NCBI RefSeq assembly: GCF_025567305.1
Contig: NZ_JAOQJP010000011.1
Location: 62,001 to 126,000, forward strand
Reading direction: 5' to 3'
Origin: Lentihominibacter butyricus
GTDB lineage: Bacteria; Bacillota; Clostridia; Peptostreptococcales; Anaerovoracaceae
DNA length: 64,000 bases
Shown here: positions 27,442-34,971 of the stretch, piece after piece
Position numbering within the stretch: position 1 is the first letter of the stretch
How the letters are laid out: each line of letters begins with the position of its first letter
Translations under genes and position numbers: made by a program
The notes under the pieces: generated by a model
The model's database searches: none
What the model was told of the DNA's origin: nothing
Seen by the model: the letters and a program-made list of their open reading frames with translations, nothing else

Positions 27442-27957
27442 TTATTTATATTCTCTACATGCTTTTTCGAGTGCTATGAAGTCACAGCAGCGCTTAGCAA
27501 GTTTAGAATCTGGGTTTTTTGTGCATTTTGCATATAATTTCCGTGCTTTTTCTTTCAGCGTCCTTTCTGCGGCATCTATGAGCGCTTTTTCTTTTTGTAG
27601 CAAATATATGTAATTAGTTCGTTCCGTAGCATCGGCGAAAAGTCTGAAATCGTCGATCGTATTGTATTTTAACTGCACAGCATATTTCTCAGGAACGGGA
27701 ATCATATTGTTTATGTTGATCACTGCATACAATTGTCCCGTATGCGCATCTACAAGTTTGTGAAAATCGATGGAATTATTCATTCTATTGTGCTTTTCCT
27801 TGGGTGATGACACAGGAACATAATAGTTTATTCCATTTATATCTAAAAGGATGCCTATGTGGAGCTTTAAGCGATCTCCATATTCTACATAACCAACTTT
27901 CGGATCTGTTTCGGATAAATGCTTTACATAATCTTTATCTACTACATACCAATTCAT
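27442..27957 (-). CDS. toxN: Type III toxin, ToxN/AbiQ family endoribonuclease
   Basis: A 171-aa protein matching ToxN/AbiQ: N-terminal WYVVDKDYVKHL, then GILLDINGINYYVPVSSPKEKHN (in two conserved blocks), NSIDFHKL, and VININNMIPVPE. Family members are ribonucleases held inactive by a pseudoknotted repeat RNA, and they abort phage infection. Directly upstream lie a terminator and two 36-nt repeats, the expected antitoxin RNA. The gene is leftward like the lysogeny genes but has its own promoter. Confidence 0.88.
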   Translation of the reverse strand: MNWYVVDKDYVKHLSETDPKVGYVEYGDRLKLHIGILLDINGINYYVPVSSPKEKHNRMNNSIDFHKLVDAHTGQLYAVININNMIPVPEKYAVQLKYNTIDDFRLFADATERTNYIYLLQKEKALIDAAERTLKEKARKLYAKCTKNPDSKLAKRCCDFIALEKACREYK

Positions 27958-27967
27958 AAATCTCTCC

Positions 27968-28001
27968 TAAAAATAAAACAGGATGGAAGAATCCATCCTG
28001 T
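27968..28001 (-). terminator. Terminator between toxI repeats and toxN
   Basis: 10-bp perfect stem ACAGGATGGA / TCCATCCTGT with a 4-nt loop, followed on the minus strand by TTTTATTTTT. In type III loci a leaky terminator at this point sets the RNA antitoxin to toxin ratio. Confidence 0.85.
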
Positions 28002-28002
28002 A

Positions 28003-28074
28003 CTTTTAAACGATTGTTTTAATTGGACAATCTAACCGCTTTTAAACGATTGTTTTAATTGGACAATCTAACCG
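28003..28074 (-). ncRNA. toxI: toxI-type RNA antitoxin, two 36-nt repeats
   Basis: Two perfect, directly adjoining 36-bp repeats (28003-28038 and 28039-28074), with no spacer. They lie between a promoter and the toxN terminator on the minus strand. Each unit contains GATTGTCC and AAACAATC, which can pair in a pseudoknot-like fold. Known type III antitoxins have about 2-6 repeats of 34-40 nt in this position. Confidence 0.82.
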
Positions 28075-28135
28075 CTTACACATTCATTGTATTCTTGCCG
28101 CAATGATCGGCGAACAGAACTTAATCTGTGATATT

Positions 28136-28164
28136 ATTATATGCGATGGACTTCAAAAAATCAA
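28136..28164 (-). promoter_or_regulatory. Promoter of the toxI-toxN operon
   Basis: On the minus strand TTGATT (28164-28159), 17-bp spacer, TATAAT (28141-28136). Transcription would start near 28129 and run into the repeats. Confidence 0.7.
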
Positions 28165-28266
28165 TATTATTTATTAAGTTTTTTTCTATTCCGTACTGTT
28201 CCTTGCTATTCTATTCTGTATACCTTTCTTTTGATCTCAACCACGACTCCTGTAATGCTCGCAAGG

Positions 28267-28752
28267 TTATTTGTTGTATTTTCTATACATGCCGTAGCAG
28301 CAACCGGCGCCTATTGCGGCGGTTATGCCGATACCGTACATCATATCTTCTGAGCTTTCTTCTTTATTGACTGAGTGTTCTTCTAAGGTGTCATATTTTC
28401 TTTGTAATTCTATATATTCCGATTCTCTGACCATGCCATACTCACTTGGGTCTCTGTCAACGCAGTCAACCACATAGTCATGGAGCTCGGTTTCGGTCAT
28501 GGTGTACACTTCCCCTGACGAATCGTTTGAGGCGTAAGAAACCGCCGACGTTGAGCTTGAGTTGTCATCATAAGGACAGATTCCATTCTCGTGTAAATGA
28601 GGTCCGTATCCATGATGATAATGATAGCTTCCTAGGCCGCTCACGTTATTATAGTCGTGATGTCCACCATTTGAATCGGTTCCACCACTGTGAGCAAAAG
28701 CAACTGTCGGAATGAATAGAACGAACAAAATCAAAGGAATGTACTTCTTCAT
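28267..28752 (-). CDS. Secreted/membrane YHYH-domain protein
   Basis: 161 aa with a signal peptide (MKKYIPLILFVLFIPTVAFA) and a His-rich GGHHDY...GSYHYHHGYGPHLHENGICPY segment at about 28-60, typical of YHYH-domain proteins. A C-terminal hydrophobic stretch (about 140-155) may anchor it. Function of the family is unknown; the His cluster suggests metal binding. It is likely lysogenic cargo in the lysogeny transcript. AGGAGAAG ribosome site. Confidence 0.75.
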   Translation of the reverse strand: MKKYIPLILFVLFIPTVAFAHSGGTDSNGGHHDYNNVSGLGSYHYHHGYGPHLHENGICPYDDNSSSTSAVSYASNDSSGEVYTMTETELHDYVVDCVDRDPSEYGMVRESEYIELQRKYDTLEEHSVNKEESSEDMMYGIGITAAIGAGCCYGMYRKYNK

Positions 28753-28762
28753 AACTTCTTCT

Positions 28763-28825
28763 CCTATCTAAATCTCAATTCGATAATTTCTCTCTACAAT
28801 CCATAATACGTTTCAATCCGGAATA
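28763..28825 (-). repeat. Diverged copy of the immA 3' end
   Basis: About 85% identical over roughly 50 bp to 29195-29255, the end of the ImmA-like gene. In the matching frame it reads TYYGL, a stop, then REIIELRFR and a stop. The two copies flank the membrane-protein gene at 28813-29187. Confidence 0.7.
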
Positions 28826-29187
28826 AATGGTGACATTATCATAGCTATCCCGGACATATGGAGTGCGGCAAATAATATATTTATCGGAAATGCAAACCAT
28901 GGAAGTTTTTCTGTGACGTCATCAAAATCGCAAGAGGTTGCCATTTCTTTTCTGGACCGACCTTTTGGCTGACAAGCAATTGCGAAAAATGCTGCAATCA
29001 ACCCTAGAATACAATAAAGAACGAATCCGTCTAGTAAAAGCAGAACAAATGTTGCGTAAACTACATTGTCTAAACTCATGTGTAAATGCCCGTAAAATGC
29101 ACTTCTGCTTACAATTATTACCGTCCAAGACAGTGTTATCAAGAAAAAGAGCGTAAGCAGAATCCTTTCCTTTGTACGCATATTCAT
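28813..29187 (-). CDS. Small membrane protein of unknown function
   Basis: 124 aa with about three hydrophobic segments (about 9-27, 43-68, 98-120) and a central charged region. No family recognised. AGGGAAAAAT ribosome site. It lies between two copies of the immA tail, so it was probably inserted or duplicated there as cargo; superinfection exclusion is a possible role but is only a guess. Confidence 0.6.
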   Translation of the reverse strand: MNMRTKERILLTLFFLITLSWTVIIVSRSAFYGHLHMSLDNVVYATFVLLLLDGFVLYCILGLIAAFFAIACQPKGRSRKEMATSCDFDDVTEKLPWFAFPINILFAALHMSGIAMIMSPFIPD

Positions 29188-29195
29188 ATTTTTCC

Positions 29196-29615
29196 CTATC
29201 TAAATCTCAACTCTATAATTTCTCTTGGCAATCCGTAATACATTGCCCATTCATCAATGGTATACTCCCAATGCTCTTGCAAATCTGCATCGGTGATTAT
29301 AAGTTCCACAGCAAACTTATTCGCTTCTATTTCGTATCTGTCCATAGAAAAGAAAGTCGATTGCAAGAATGGAGCATTGTGTTTAGGGTGCATGATGAGA
29401 TGCCCTATCTCGTGCGCCAACACGAATTTTTCAGTCCAGTCCGAAAGACTATCGCTCAGGAATACCTGTTTCACACGGCGCGTGTTATAACAGAATCCTC
29501 GCGTATTGCCTAAATCCATCCTGTGAACGATTATACCGAGCGCATTGGCAAGTTCATATGGATTGAGCGTTTTGTGCTGTTTGAACAGCCGCTTTATATG
29601 TAATTTAATATCCAT
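29196..29615 (-). CDS. ImmA/IrrE family metallo-endopeptidase
   Basis: 139 aa with the zinc-protease motif HEIGHLIMHP (about 68-77) and the typical end EWAMYYGLPREIIELRF. In ICEBs1 and related phages ImmA cleaves the neighbouring repressor to trigger induction. It follows the repressor gene with a 24-bp gap, so the pair probably forms the lysis-lysogeny switch. Confidence 0.88.
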   Translation of the reverse strand: MDIKLHIKRLFKQHKTLNPYELANALGIIVHRMDLGNTRGFCYNTRRVKQVFLSDSLSDWTEKFVLAHEIGHLIMHPKHNAPFLQSTFFSMDRYEIEANKFAVELIITDADLQEHWEYTIDEWAMYYGLPREIIELRFR

Positions 29616-29639
29616 CTGTTCGCACGCTCCTTGGTGTGA

Positions 29640-30059
29640 TTACTCCCTATACTTTTTGGGCGTATACCGTTTCTTTGCTTCAAGAATGGCAGTTCTTTCA
29701 GCCACTTCTATAGCGGCGAGAATAGCTTCTTGCGATTCTTCGTCTAGCGGCTCGCCGTCGTACATGAGTCCAGTGCCGGTTGATAGCTGATTCTTTATAG
29801 CCTCAATGGCATTCTTTATATCTCTTTCATCTTTCTTGGTGAGCTTCGGCTGCCAGTCTTTTTTTCCAGTCATTATATAATTTGCATCGACACCAAAATA
29901 TTTTGCAAACAACTGAATCTTATCAGATCGTGGGATCCTGTCGCCCCTTAACCATGTTGCATATGTGCTTTGTGCAATTCCAACTTCCTTACATAATTGT
30001 GTGACATTTTTCTTTTTTGCTTTTCGCAAAGCTTCTATACGTTGCAATATCTCGTTCAT
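29640..30059 (-). CDS. XRE-family phage repressor (cI-like)
   Basis: 139 aa. HTH_XRE at about 1-60 (VTQLCKEVGIAQSTYATWLRG) and a C-terminal region likely to be bound by the ImmA partner. Start at ATG 30059 (MNEILQRIEAL) with GAGGGA; an in-frame ATG at 30107 lies in the operator region. It is transcribed leftward from the promoter at 30197-30225. Confidence 0.9.
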   Translation of the reverse strand: MNEILQRIEALRKAKKKNVTQLCKEVGIAQSTYATWLRGDRIPRSDKIQLFAKYFGVDANYIMTGKKDWQPKLTKKDERDIKNAIEAIKNQLSTGTGLMYDGEPLDEESQEAILAAIEVAERTAILEAKKRYTPKKYRE

Positions 30060-30100
30060 AGTTCCCTCACATAAAAAATCGCAAACACAATAAAAAATCA

Positions 30101-30129
30101 TTGACATTATCGCAAATGCGATTTATAAT
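30101..30129 (+). promoter_or_regulatory. Rightward early promoter with repressor operator
   Basis: TTGACA (30101-30106), 17-bp spacer, TATAAT (30124-30129): a perfect consensus. The spacer contains the palindrome ATCGCAAATGCGAT (30109-30122). Confidence 0.8.
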
Positions 30130-30196
30130 GAAGATACAAAAACGCGAAAGCGATAAAACAGTAGCGTCGTATTTAATTTACTCTTTAAACAAGCTC

Positions 30197-30238
30197 ATAG
30201 TATCACAAATGCGATATGGTGTCAATCGCAAATGCGTT
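30197..30238 (-). promoter_or_regulatory. Leftward repressor promoter with two operators
   Basis: On the minus strand TTGACA (30225-30220), 17-bp spacer, TACTAT (30202-30197). Operator ATCACAAATGCGAT (30202-30215) fills the spacer and ATCGCAAATGCGTT (30225-30238) adjoins the -35. It points at the rightward promoter, so the two are face to face and their transcripts overlap by about 50 bp. Confidence 0.75.
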
Positions 30239-30275
30239 TGAAATAAAGCGAAGATGAAAGAGAGGAGATGAGAAA

Positions 30276-30455
30276 GTGAAAAAGGAGTTCAACGAAGAAT
30301 GGGATGCGCAAAGAGATTTGCTCTTTGGGAAAGAAAAAGCCGCCGAACTGCGGAAAAGGCAAGAACGACGGGAGACGATGCAGCTTATAGCAGGGATAGC
30401 ATTTGTGATATCAGGTTTGGCACTTTTAATAATGCTGATTGCAATGCCTCAGTAA
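30276..30455 (+). CDS. Small membrane protein, 59 aa
   Basis: GTG start 6 nt after GGAGATG. The N-terminus is charged (KKEFNEEWDAQRDLLFG, then Lys/Arg/Glu-rich), followed by one membrane helix (LIAGIAFVISGLALLIMLIA). First gene after the rightward early promoter. Unknown function. Its last 71 bp overlap an opposing gene. Confidence 0.5.
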   Translation: MKKEFNEEWDAQRDLLFGKEKAAELRKRQERRETMQLIAGIAFVISGLALLIMLIAMPQ

Positions 30456-30750
30456 ACAACAGAGAGACGATAACGGCGAGGAATGAACCGATTTTTATAA
30501 TCCATTCGAGCGCGCATATCTTCATATCATGCTTGTATCGGACGAACGACGATAAATTTCGCAGTGATATTAGCATTGTGGGGTATTGGGAGGCATCGCA
30601 GTAAACGTACCCTTTGCATCCGAGGATATCTAAGGCGATGAGCATTTTATCGTTATCAGCATCAAGGTCTCGTATAAGGGCATCAAGAGTTATTGTGTTA
30701 GGAAATCCAACGTTGTTAATTTGTTTCATAACTTTATATTTGAGAAACAT
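30385..30750 (-). CDS. Hypothetical protein opposing the early operon
   Basis: 121 aa with a hydrophobic segment near 85-105. ATG 30750 has a GAGGT site. An extended -10 (TGGTATAAT on the minus strand, near 30785) lies upstream, supporting real expression against the early operon. No family recognised. Confidence 0.5.
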   Translation of the reverse strand: MFLKYKVMKQINNVGFPNTITLDALIRDLDADNDKMLIALDILGCKGYVYCDASQYPTMLISLRNLSSFVRYKHDMKICALEWIIKIGSFLAVIVSLLFTEALQSALLKVPNLISQMLSLL

Positions 30751-30820
30751 AATGACCTCATTTCTGCCGTTTAGGCACTACAAATTATACCACAAAAACG
30801 ATAAGACGAGGAGGTGAAGA

Positions 30821-31021
30821 ATGTACAAGAAAATAGAGAAGCTAATGCAAGAGAAAGGCTTGACTCAGTGGGCTCTTGCGAAAGAGACCGGCATTCCGCA
30901 GAGTTGCCTTTCCGACTGGAAGACAGGAAGGAGCAAGCCGAAGTTAGACAAGCTGAAAATCCTGTCAGATTACTTTGGTGTAACGATCGAGTATTTCTTG
31001 GACGATGAGCAGATGTATTAG
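30821..31021 (+). CDS. Cro-like XRE regulator
   Basis: 66 aa consisting of one HTH_XRE domain (LTQWALAKETGIPQSCLSDWKTG). GAGGAGGTG ribosome site. Located at the start of the early rightward transcript, the expected place for a Cro-type repressor. Confidence 0.8.
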   Translation: MYKKIEKLMQEKGLTQWALAKETGIPQSCLSDWKTGRSKPKLDKLKILSDYFGVTIEYFLDDEQMY

Positions 31022-31074
31022 GAATCAAGGTCACTACCTTGATTAATAGAAGTAAGGATTAAGGAGGTGAAAAC

Positions 31075-31302
31075 ATGGGAGAAGCGAAAACAGCGGCATT
31101 AGTTGTATCAGCTGCAGAGGCGGCAAGGCTTTTAAAGACTGACAATAACGTCATACATAAAAAGTTGGAGAGCGGTGAGCTCAAAGCATACCGCGAGGGA
31201 ACGAATTGGAAGATCCCGCTTGATTTGTTAAAGTCCACGGTCGAAGGCTGGGCGATAGAAGAATCCAAAGAGCGAAAGCGGATTTACGAATCTAAGAAAT
31301 AA
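31075..31302 (+). CDS. Excisionase-like helix-turn-helix protein
   Basis: 75 aa with a MerR/Xis-type winged helix: VSAAEAARLLKTDNNVIHKKLESGELKAYREG. Such proteins act as excisionases or small repressors. AAGGAGGTG ribosome site. Confidence 0.7.
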   Translation: MGEAKTAALVVSAAEAARLLKTDNNVIHKKLESGELKAYREGTNWKIPLDLLKSTVEGWAIEESKERKRIYESKK

Positions 31303-31311
31303 CAATTGAAT

Positions 31312-31414
31312 ATCACGCCCTGTACCGGGCGGCTGCGCAATCGATGTGTTTTCTAAGTTGAATTGCCTCCTAATTTGAATGATATACAAGCGGCCGTCCA
31401 GTAAAGGGCGTGAT
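31312..31414 (+). ncRNA. Candidate structured RNA with 25-bp stem
   Basis: Arms 31312-31336 and 31390-31414 pair at 23 of 25 positions including two G-U, enclosing a 53-nt loop. The loop contains TGCCTCCTAA, complementary to AGGAGG ribosome sites such as the one before the gene at 31539. It lies in the gap before the 32-aa ORF. Confidence 0.45.
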
Positions 31415-31430
31415 GGACAAGGAGAAGAAA

Positions 31431-31529
31431 ATGAAAAAGGTATTTAACACAATTATAGTCGGAGCTTTGATGGCACTGCCGATGCTGATGATCTTCTCGC
31501 TCTGGGCGAGAGACGGGATGCCGTACTAG
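31431..31529 (+). CDS. Small hydrophobic protein, 32 aa
   Basis: A 32-aa ORF with AAGGAGAAG 5 nt before the ATG. It is mostly one membrane helix (IIVGALMALPMLMIFSLWA) flanked by a KK start and charged end. Unknown function. Confidence 0.45.
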   Translation: MKKVFNTIIVGALMALPMLMIFSLWARDGMPY

Positions 31530-31538
31530 GAGGCGGGC

Positions 31539-31805
31539 ATGGAGATAACTAAACAGACGAGGAGAGAGTCATACATATCAAGGCCTGTTACGAGGGCGGC
31601 GGACATCTTGGAGTTTATGAGCGACAAGGAGTACACGGCGAGACAGATCGCGTACGGAATGGGATTCACGGATCTGAATGCTGTGAAGCCACGCTTAACA
31701 GAGTTAAAAGCTGCCGGGCTGGTAGAGGTTACCGGCAAGGCGTACGACGAAACGACGAAAAGAAAAGTTGCAGTCTGGAAGGCTGCAGAAAGGAAAGAAA
31801 GATGA
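31539..31805 (+). CDS. Winged-helix-like protein
   Basis: 88 aa. The region EFMSDKEYTARQIAYGMGFTD and LTELKAAGLVEVTG looks like a winged-helix DNA-binding fold. AGGAGG ribosome site. Overlaps the next gene by 4 bp. Possibly an early regulator. Confidence 0.55.
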   Translation: MEITKQTRRESYISRPVTRAADILEFMSDKEYTARQIAYGMGFTDLNAVKPRLTELKAAGLVEVTGKAYDETTKRKVAVWKAAERKER

Positions 31806-32206
31806 TTAAAGTTGACAAGAACAAAATTGAATTTAAAGGTATACTTCCGCTGATTGAAGCTGAGTTTACGAGCATGGTAAAAGAGCTGTTTGAGAAAGTG
31901 TATAAAGATGCGTTCGGCGAACATGCGGAAGAAAAAATAAGGCGGGACTTTGAACGTGGCCTTATGAGTGAGGAAGAAATGGAAAAGGACCTAAAAAACG
32001 AAACTATGGAGCTGATAATCCGCCTCGCTAAAGAGAGTGTCGAAGATAGTGCAGACGATGGCATCGAGGACAATGACGAGGACAACTCAGAAGATGCGAA
32101 CAGCAAAACTAAGACTATGGAAGATGTAATAGACGACGCTGTTGACGATTTAGTTTTAGTGATTATCGAGCAAATAAAAAAAGATGTTCCGCATTCAGAA
32201 TCGTAA
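31802..32206 (+). CDS. Acidic hypothetical protein
   Basis: 134 aa, strongly acidic in the second half (DDGIEDNDEDNSEDAN), with predicted helices at both ends. No family recognised. A hairpin (GTTCCGCATTCAGAA...TTCTGGCGGAAC) overlaps its 3' end at about 32184-32216. Confidence 0.55.
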   Translation: MIKVDKNKIEFKGILPLIEAEFTSMVKELFEKVYKDAFGEHAEEKIRRDFERGLMSEEEMEKDLKNETMELIIRLAKESVEDSADDGIEDNDEDNSEDANSKTKTMEDVIDDAVDDLVLVIIEQIKKDVPHSES

Positions 32207-32266
32207 TTCTGGCGGAACACACAAAATAAACCAACTAAAGGATATCACAGAAAGGATAGAAAAACA

Positions 32267-32416
32267 ATGATAATCGTAAGGCTCAAGGTCGGATACAGCG
32301 AAACAGAATTTAACTGCGCGACCGCAGAAGAGTTTGAAGAAACTGCGAAGTTACTCATAAAATTCCATAAAGCATTCGAGGTATCTTACGAAGGTGAGGA
32401 CGAAGCTGATGAATGA
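32267..32416 (+). CDS. Small hypothetical protein, 49 aa
   Basis: ATG after AAAGGATAG. Encodes IIVRLKVGYSETEFNC and a Glu-rich end. No match known to me. Overlaps the next gene by 8 bp, as expected in a compact phage operon. Confidence 0.45.
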   Translation: MIIVRLKVGYSETEFNCATAEEFEETAKLLIKFHKAFEVSYEGEDEADE

Positions 32417-32684
32417 GTGTAACAGATGCAGAAAGATATTCGAAAGTCCTGTAGAACGCTTCGAAGCAGATACGGGCTATCACGAAAGGACGTGCCCGTA
32501 CTGCGGCGATGATGATATATCAGAAGCACATGAGTGCCCTATATGTCATACGAACTATACTTCCGAGGATTTCTGCCAAGAGTGCTATGACACAGTGAAT
32601 CAGGCGCTCACGGAACTGAAAGAAAAACTCGGAGCGACACAGGAAGATTTCGAGGATATCATATCCAACAATTTTGGCTGGTAA
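32409..32684 (+). CDS. Zinc-ribbon-like small protein
   Basis: 91 aa with CNRC, CPYC, CPIC and CQEC pairs, probably binding two zinc ions. Start at ATG 32409 (MNECNRC) after GGTGAGG; a GTG at 32394 is possible. Function unknown. Confidence 0.6.
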   Translation: MNECNRCRKIFESPVERFEADTGYHERTCPYCGDDDISEAHECPICHTNYTSEDFCQECYDTVNQALTELKEKLGATQEDFEDIISNNFGW

Positions 32685-32693
32685 GGAGAAGAA

Positions 32694-33263
32694 ATGAAAG
32701 AACTGATAAATATACAGTCGGAGCTGAAAGCACCTAAGGGTCAGTACAACAGTTTCGGAAAATACAACTATCGCAGTGCCGAGGACATTCTGGAAGCGGT
32801 GAAACCGCTTTGCCATAAAAATAACTGCATCCTGACACTGTCAGACACGTTGGAAAACATCGGCGAACGGTATTACATAAAAGCTACCGCGACTATTACA
32901 AACGGAACGGAGACCGTATCTGTCTGCGCATATGCCAGAGAAGACGAGACGAAGAAGGGGATGGATGGAAGTCAGATTACAGGAGCGGCATCCAGTTATG
33001 CCAGAAAATACGCTCTGAATGGTCTGTTCTGTATCGACGATACGAAAGATGCTGACACGAACGAGTACAGGGAACGTCAGGAAAAGCCGCAACGCTCAGC
33101 ACCGAAAATGACGAAAGACGAGCTGATGGACAAAGTAGTTGCCTTGTGTGATGCGAAGCGCATGAAAGTCAGCGACGTTTGTAAAATGGCGAAAGTCAGC
33201 GAGCTTGCAGAAATGGACGAGTTAAGGCTTGAAGCGTGTATCGAATGGATAATGAAAAGATAG
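32694..33263 (+). CDS. erf: ERF-family single-strand annealing protein
   Basis: 189 aa. Family motifs YRSAEDILEAVKPL, TATITNG and QITGAASSYARKYALNGLFCIDD are clear. Phage recombinases of this group anneal complementary strands. The C-terminal tail (about 130-189) is a separate helical module. It is followed two genes on by a PD-(D/E)XK nuclease, a usual pair. Confidence 0.9.
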   Translation: MKELINIQSELKAPKGQYNSFGKYNYRSAEDILEAVKPLCHKNNCILTLSDTLENIGERYYIKATATITNGTETVSVCAYAREDETKKGMDGSQITGAASSYARKYALNGLFCIDDTKDADTNEYRERQEKPQRSAPKMTKDELMDKVVALCDAKRMKVSDVCKMAKVSELAEMDELRLEACIEWIMKR

Positions 33264-33272
33264 GAGTAAATC

Positions 33273-33590
33273 ATGAGTACAGCAATAGAGAAGTTCGAAA
33301 GAAAGAACATGGCGGCGTTCGAAACGCTTTCATTCATACAGGGACAGCGAAAGGCTTTGGAGCAGCAGGAAAAGGAAATAAAGGAAATGCTGCTGCAGGG
33401 CATGAAGAAGCACGGTATAGCTTCAATAGACAACGATATCGTGAGGATCAATTACATTCCGGAGTCCGAAAGCGTGTCGCTTGATACAAAGAAATGGAGA
33501 GCAGAAGATCCGGATTCATACCACGAGATAGAACAGGCATACAACAAGAGAACGAGAAAATCTGAGTATATAAGGATCACGGTCAAATGA
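33273..33590 (+). CDS. Hypothetical recombination-associated protein
   Basis: 105 aa: a coiled-coil stretch (RKALEQQEKEIKEMLLQGMK) followed by a beta-rich end with NYIPESESVSLD. The layout resembles the C-terminal half of Gp157-like phage proteins, but this is uncertain. It lies between erf and the nuclease and overlaps the latter by 4 bp. Confidence 0.55.
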   Translation: MSTAIEKFERKNMAAFETLSFIQGQRKALEQQEKEIKEMLLQGMKKHGIASIDNDIVRINYIPESESVSLDTKKWRAEDPDSYHEIEQAYNKRTRKSEYIRITVK

Positions 33591-34162
33591 TTACGAACAC
33601 TGATAGAAGCGGCTGGTTCGGCGGTTCCGATTCCTCGATGGTCGTTTCGAAAAATCGCAGCACGAAGACGTTCAAACAGTGGTGGGCGGTGAAGATGGGA
33701 GAACAGGAGCCTGATTTTAAAGGCTCCGTCTACACCGACGCAGGCAACAAGTACGAGCACTTGATTTTGAGCTCTGTCAGCGAGGAAATGAACCTTGACA
33801 GGCAAATAGTCATTGACAAGCTTAAACTCCGTGTAAATTACGATGGAGACCTCAGAGGCACTATATACGAGGTAAAGACTCACAAGGCAGAAAAGGAATT
33901 TGAGGTGTCGAAGCAGTACTGGCGGCAGGCGCAGGTGGAAATGTACGCATACAAAGAAAGCTACGATGATTTCAAGCAGCTGTACATAGTATCATATCCG
34001 CTTTATCCAGACGAGTATTACACGGAGCAGGAGATAGTGGTGGACCCGTCGAGGATAAAATTCACTCCGATAAAATATGACAAGCATTTTATCAAAGACG
34101 AATATCTGCCGGAGCTCAAATATCTGGCAAGGTGCCTGAGGAAAGGAAGAATGCCAACATGA
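33587..34162 (+). CDS. PD-(D/E)XK nuclease, YqaJ-like
   Basis: 191 aa. GGSDSSMVVSKNRSTKTFKQWWAVKMG, then AGNKYEHLI and the catalytic core DGDLRGTIYEVKTHK (D...ExK). Phage YqaJ-type exonucleases work with ERF or RecT annealing proteins at ends of DNA. Overlaps the next gene by 4 bp. Confidence 0.75.
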   Translation: MITNTDRSGWFGGSDSSMVVSKNRSTKTFKQWWAVKMGEQEPDFKGSVYTDAGNKYEHLILSSVSEEMNLDRQIVIDKLKLRVNYDGDLRGTIYEVKTHKAEKEFEVSKQYWRQAQVEMYAYKESYDDFKQLYIVSYPLYPDEYYTEQEIVVDPSRIKFTPIKYDKHFIKDEYLPELKYLARCLRKGRMPT

Positions 34163-34440
34163 AAAGTATAATGCAGGACAAGAAAGAATGCTTCATCACA
34201 GGTGCGACAAAAGGATTGCATAAGCATCATATCTTCGGAGCCTACAACCGTGACAATTCGGAAAAGTATGGTTTGTGGGTGTGGCTTCGATGGGACAGGC
34301 ATATCGAAAACAGCATGCACAGCACACCGCACAATGATAAAGATGTTGATGCGTATCTAAAAAGGCTAGGGCAGAAGAAGTTCGAGGAAACACACAGCCG
34401 AGACGAATTTATACGAATATTCGGGAGGAATTATTTATGA
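34159..34440 (+). CDS. HNH-like putative endonuclease
   Basis: 93 aa with CFITGATKGLHKHHIFGAYN and a second His region DRHIENSMHSTPHND, resembling small phage HNH proteins. Start at ATG 34159, overlapping the nuclease stop. It may process recombination intermediates. Confidence 0.55.
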   Translation: MKSIMQDKKECFITGATKGLHKHHIFGAYNRDNSEKYGLWVWLRWDRHIENSMHSTPHNDKDVDAYLKRLGQKKFEETHSRDEFIRIFGRNYL

Positions 34441-34970
34441 TAATCGACAAGATAGACAGCCGCCCCTGCTGGGGCGAGGGTGCAGAAATAATACTCCATA
34501 CGAACGATATGAACGCTGTAAAAGCTTTGATGGATAAATACGTTGAGGGCAAGGAATACGTCGCTGAAATCAAAAGAAAAAGGGCAAAACGAAGCCTTGA
34601 TGCGAATGCCTACTGCTGGGTATTGTGCAAGAAGATTGCGGATGTCCTGAGGAGCACAGATACAGAGATCTATCAGCACTGCATAAGGAGCTATGGAGTC
34701 AGTGATATCAGACCGGTGAAGAAAGAAGTTGCTGAGGATTTGTGTGCGATGTGGGATAAACAAGGACTTGGAAATTCGCACACTGTCATCGGCGATTCAA
34801 AAACGGAAGGATATGTAAATATAAAGTTCTTCTGGGGAAGCAGCAATTATAACACAGCTGATATGTCAAGGCTGATAGACGGGATAATTTCTGACTGTCA
34901 CGAGCTCGATATAGAGACGATGACTCCGAGTGAGCTTTCGAGGCTTAAAGCGGCATGGGGCGGTGATTAA
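34437..34970 (+). CDS. NinB-like phage protein
   Basis: 177 aa. The RSLDANAYCWVL motif and the end SELSRLKAAWG recall NinB-type proteins, which act in phage recombination. Similarity is judged by eye and is weak. Confidence 0.45.
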   Translation: MIIDKIDSRPCWGEGAEIILHTNDMNAVKALMDKYVEGKEYVAEIKRKRAKRSLDANAYCWVLCKKIADVLRSTDTEIYQHCIRSYGVSDIRPVKKEVAEDLCAMWDKQGLGNSHTVIGDSKTEGYVNIKFFWGSSNYNTADMSRLIDGIISDCHELDIETMTPSELSRLKAAWGGD

Positions 34971-34971
34971 T

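Noticed and set aside
28003..28074. Possible small CRISPR array
   Set aside because: The two 36-bp units have no spacer and no cas genes; their place before a ToxN gene explains them.
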